64,000 nucleotides of DNA from Streptomyces wedmorensis (lineage in GTDB: Bacteria > Actinomycetota > Actinomycetes > Streptomycetales > Streptomycetaceae), in NCBI RefSeq assembly GCF_000716445.1, contig NZ_JNWK01000038.1:6200-70199 (forward strand), written 5' to 3'. Below are positions 61,540-64,000 of the stretch, one piece after another. Made by a program: the position numbers and the translations under genes. Within the stretch, counting starts at the first letter, position 1. Each line of letters opens with the position of its first letter. The notes beneath the pieces are model-generated. The model was not told the DNA's origin and searched no databases. It saw nothing but the letters and a program-made list of their open reading frames with translations.

Positions 61540-63099
61540 CTACTGCGGGTCGGGCAGAGCGGCCCGGGAGGTGGCGATCGCTGATGCCAGCACCACCCGG
61601 TCGTCGAAGGGCAGTGTCACGGCGCCTATGTGCTGGCCCTTCTCGTGGCCCTTGCCCGCGATCAGCACGGTGTCGTCGGGATCGGCGCGGGCGACTGCGG
61701 CGGCGATGGCTTCGGCGCGGTCCGCGACGATCAGGACCTCGCCCCGTTCACTGGGGGGTATGGCGACGGTGCCCGCGTGCATGGCGGCCAGGATGGCCAG
61801 CGGGTCCTCGGAGCGGGGGTTGTCGGTGGTCAGGACGGCGGTGTCGGCGAAGCGGGCGGCGATCTCGCCCATGACGGGCCGCTTGGCGCTGTCTCGGTCG
61901 CCGCCACAGCCGACCACCACGTGCAGCCGTCCGTAGGTGACCGCTCGCAGCGTCGTCAGGACAGCCCGCAGAGCGTCAGGCTGGTGGGCGTAGTCCACCA
62001 CCGCCAGGTAGGGCTGGCCGGCGTCGACGCGTTCCACCCGCCCCGGCACGCCGGCCACCGTGCCGATCCCGGCGACCACCCGGTCCAGTGGCAGCCCGGC
62101 GGTGGCCAGAGCCGCGATCGCGCCCAGGGCGTTGGCAACGTTGTGGCCGCCGGGCATCGCGATCCGGCCGTCCGCGCCGGCCCCGCCAGGGCCGAGGACC
62201 CGAAACGCCGAACCGTCCGGCCCCAGGACGGTGTCCACGGCGCGCCAGTGCGCGCCGGGGTCGCCGTCTGCAGAGAACGTCACCACCGGCACGCCCGCCT
62301 CGGCCGCCAGTCGGCGCCCGTGAGGGTCATCGACGTTGACCACCGCGCGCCGGCACCGGTCCGGGGTGAACAGGGCCGCTTTCGCGCGGTAGTAGTCCTC
62401 CATGTCGGGATGGAAGTCCAAGTGGTCGTGCGTCAGGTTCGTGAATATCGCCACGTCCAGTACCAGCGCGTCCACCCGGCCCAGACGCAGCGCGTGACTG
62501 GAGACCTCCATCGCCAGCGCGTCCGCGCCGCGCTCGGCCAGCACCGCCAGCAACGCGTACAGCTGCGGCGCCTCCGGGGTGGTCAGCTCGCCCGCGAACC
62601 GCTGCGCACCGAGCCGCCGTTCCACCGTGCCCAGCAGGCCAGGGGCTCGCCCGGCGGCGCGCAGGCCGCCCTCCAGCAGGTAGCAGGTGGTGGTCTTCCC
62701 GTTGGTGCCGGTCACCCCGAAGCTCAGCAGGCCGTCCGCCGCCCGTCCGTAGAACCAGCTGGACAGTTCCGCCAGTCGCGACCGCAGCCCGGTCACCACC
62801 AGCACCGGCAACCCGCATCCGTCCAACTGCTTGGCCGCGGCCTCTTCCGCCAGTACGGCTACCGCCCCGGCCGCCCGCGCGGTCGCCACCGCCTCCCGGG
62901 CATCCGTCCTGCTGTCCGGGAGCGCCACGTACAAGTCCCCCGTCAGAACTGCGGAGTGACTGTGGGTGATGCCCGTGACCAGGACGTCGCCCGTAGCGCC
63001 GGCGATGCCGAGCAGCTCGGCCACCCGTCCGATCGGGACAGCGCGTGGGCGCTCTGGGCGCGGCAGGAGCGCGGCGGGGGAGTTCTCGGTCTCTGGCAC
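61540..63099 (-). CDS. MurE-like Mur ligase paralogue
   Basis: A 519-residue Mur ligase. The N-terminal UDP-MurNAc domain includes VLVTGITHSHSAVLTGDLYV. The ATP loop is GVTGTNGKTT (128-137). EVSSHALRLGRVD and FTNLTHDHLDFH are central-domain motifs. TTDNPRSEDP (about 420-429) is the DNPR selector of DAP-adding MurE, and AGKGHEKGQ comes near the end. It stands with a racemase, outside any dcw cluster, so it is probably a second copy recruited for peptide or natural-product synthesis, or muropeptide recycling. ATG 63099. Confidence 0.9.
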   Translation of the reverse strand: MPETENSPAALLPRPERPRAVPIGRVAELLGIAGATGDVLVTGITHSHSAVLTGDLYVALPDSRTDAREAVATARAAGAVAVLAEEAAAKQLDGCGLPVLVVTGLRSRLAELSSWFYGRAADGLLSFGVTGTNGKTTTCYLLEGGLRAAGRAPGLLGTVERRLGAQRFAGELTTPEAPQLYALLAVLAERGADALAMEVSSHALRLGRVDALVLDVAIFTNLTHDHLDFHPDMEDYYRAKAALFTPDRCRRAVVNVDDPHGRRLAAEAGVPVVTFSADGDPGAHWRAVDTVLGPDGSAFRVLGPGGAGADGRIAMPGGHNVANALGAIAALATAGLPLDRVVAGIGTVAGVPGRVERVDAGQPYLAVVDYAHQPDALRAVLTTLRAVTYGRLHVVVGCGGDRDSAKRPVMGEIAARFADTAVLTTDNPRSEDPLAILAAMHAGTVAIPPSERGEVLIVADRAEAIAAAVARADPDDTVLIAGKGHEKGQHIGAVTLPFDDRVVLASAIATSRAALPDPQ

Positions 63100-63527
63100 G
63101 CCCTTGACGTTATCCTCAAGGACCCGTCAGATGATCATTGGCCCCGGCCCACTGAGATGAAGAGACACCTGGTCCGGACGGATGCCGGGCTGCGCGCTTG
63201 TGGGCCAAGCCCAGCGCCCCGATTGCCTCGGTCGACCGATGGGCATGATCTTCCCCCGCCGAGGTGGAGCCGCCCATCAGCCGGCGCGTCCCCTGTACAC
63301 GGGCCGTACCGCATTCGTGATCGCGGTGACGGCGACGACGGTTTCGGACCGCACCGCGAAATTCCGGCCACGGGGGGCACGGCGTCGCGTTGATCACTTC
63401 CGGGATTCGTCGCGCGGTCGGGTGGGAAAGGCATGCGGGGTCTCTCTGGAAGGGTGAGGAATGTTTCGCACCGTCAGTTCGTCTGTGGCCGTCGCTTCGG
63501 TACAGGCGACCGGGCTCGTGACCGCGG
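63100..63527. other. No gene recognised
   Basis: Contains the promoter side of the MurE operon. Open frames on both strands look off-frame. Confidence 0.4.
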
Positions 63528-63767
63528 GTGTCGCCGCGGCGGCGGGGCGCTGTCCGGGGAGGGCGTCGCAGTTCGCCGTCGGGCGCCCAGGGCATGGACG
63601 GGGCCTGGCGTGTTCCGTCCGAGCCGCGCATCCTGGAGAACGCCGTCATCACCTGCTCGCTGGCCGGCGTAGAGGTGGCGCAGGCAGCGCGTTCGTGGGC
63701 CTTGCGCTGGCTGGCCGAGGCGCAGCCGCAGCGGCATGACCCGTTCACGAGGGCCGCGGACGAGTGA
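63528..63767 (+). pseudogene. Hypothetical 3' remnant
   Basis: The frame contains GMDGAWRVPSEPRILENAVI then TCSLAGVEVAQAARSWALRW and LAEAQPQRHDPFTRAADE. The composition is gene-like, ending at TGA 63765-63767. The 5' part is unclear and no family is known. Confidence 0.35.
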
Positions 63768-63830
63768 GCGTTTTCAGAGTGGCCACTGATCGAGTGACCC
63801 AGGCCGAGTCAGGATGAGAACCGCAACGCA

Positions 63831-63892
63831 CAGGGCTCCCTCGTCGTTGAGGGAGGTGTTCGAAGTCTCAACCCATCGGCACAGGAGCCCTG
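63831..63892. repeat. Inverted repeat before terminal transposase
   Basis: Arms CAGGGCTCC (63831-63839) and GGAGCCCTG (63884-63892) bracket a smaller CCCTC/GAGGG hairpin. It includes the ribosome-binding site of the transposase, so it may be the IS end or a translational control hairpin. Confidence 0.5.
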
Positions 63893-64000
63893 TTGGTTCC
63901 CTATCCTGCCGCACTCGACCTGCCGCACGCTCTGGTCGAGTGGGTATCCATGCTCACCGTCACCCGTGAGAGTGACCGCCGCTGCAAGCTCCCGCCCCAC
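63893..64000 (+). CDS. IS5-type transposase, N-terminal part (runs off window)
   Basis: From TTG 63893, after AGGAG, the frame reads VPYPAALDLPHALVEWVSML then TVTRESDRRCKLPPH and is still open at the window edge. The pattern matches the N-terminus of HARBI/IS5-type Streptomyces transposases (VxYPxALDLPxxLVEWVTML). Only 36 codons are visible. Confidence 0.75.
   Translation, partial: MVPYPAALDLPHALVEWVSMLTVTRESDRRCKLPPH

Noticed and set aside
60283..63393. Two long forward frames opposite the racemase and MurE genes
   Set aside because: Both are antisense shadows of genes with full catalytic motifs.

Overview
The window looks like part of a linear-replicon arm of a Streptomyces or close relative. 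GC content is very high and GTG starts and GTGA/ATGA overlaps are common. There is a complete actinomycete conservon (cvnA-B-C-D plus a CYP157-like P450). Many families typical of Streptomyces are present (DUF5959, DUF6434/SAP, CGNR zinc finger, ECF41/SigJ). At least twenty genes are truncated, frameshifted or broken by transposons, which is the usual state of an accessory arm or plasmid-derived region. No tRNA, rRNA or CRISPR array was seen.

Layout. 0.4-2.3 kb: a flavoprotein, an IS5-family remnant and the 3' end of an OLD-type nuclease. 3.0-9.7 kb: the conservon operon, then a DMATS-type indole prenyltransferase convergent with a flavin monooxygenase. 10.2-15.3 kb: an orphan response regulator, a dead MarR gene, a decayed cation-efflux gene, a MerR-YnfA pair and small proteins. 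15.5-19.3 kb: a frameshifted integrase beside a three-gene operon (2OG-Fe dioxygenase, methyltransferase, glutamate-racemase homologue). 19.3-26.4 kb: Tn3 remnant, IS630 element, DHFR-like reductase and gene debris. 26.5-30.1 kb: ECF41 sigma factor, membrane protein and NDH-2-like oxidoreductase. 30.4-36.1 kb: debris (HNH nuclease, panB, MBL hydrolase), a thioesterase, an NmrA-type reductase and a 328-bp MITE-like element. 36.2-38.6 kb: a coupled gene pair, an HTH/zinc-knuckle protein whose C-terminal half resembles a family B DNA polymerase palm, followed by a small HTH protein. 39.1-42.7 kb: a DUF4157 protein, an SDR and a divergent CGNR regulator. 42.7-48.0 kb: nested transposons with passenger genes. 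48.1-53.9 kb: TetR/GNAT, SMI1/KNR4, SAP/DUF6434 and TetR/membrane gene sets. 54.3-59.4 kb: a second IS with a passenger gene, then a metal-response operon (ArsR/CmtR-like, CDF, TauE). 59.4-63.1 kb: a Tc-toxin remnant and a MurE paralogue with an enolase-superfamily racemase. The window ends inside another transposase.

How parts may work together. The conservon is a membrane-associated G-protein-like signalling unit. The prenyltransferase and monooxygenase could convert tryptophan to a prenylated indole nitrile or aldehyde. The dioxygenase/methyltransferase/racemase operon and the MurE/racemase pair each look like unassigned amino-acid-tailoring modules. The polymerase-palm gene and its coupled partner recall the tap-tpg and tac-tpc telomere operons in layout, and are the best candidate for an undescribed replication or telomere system.
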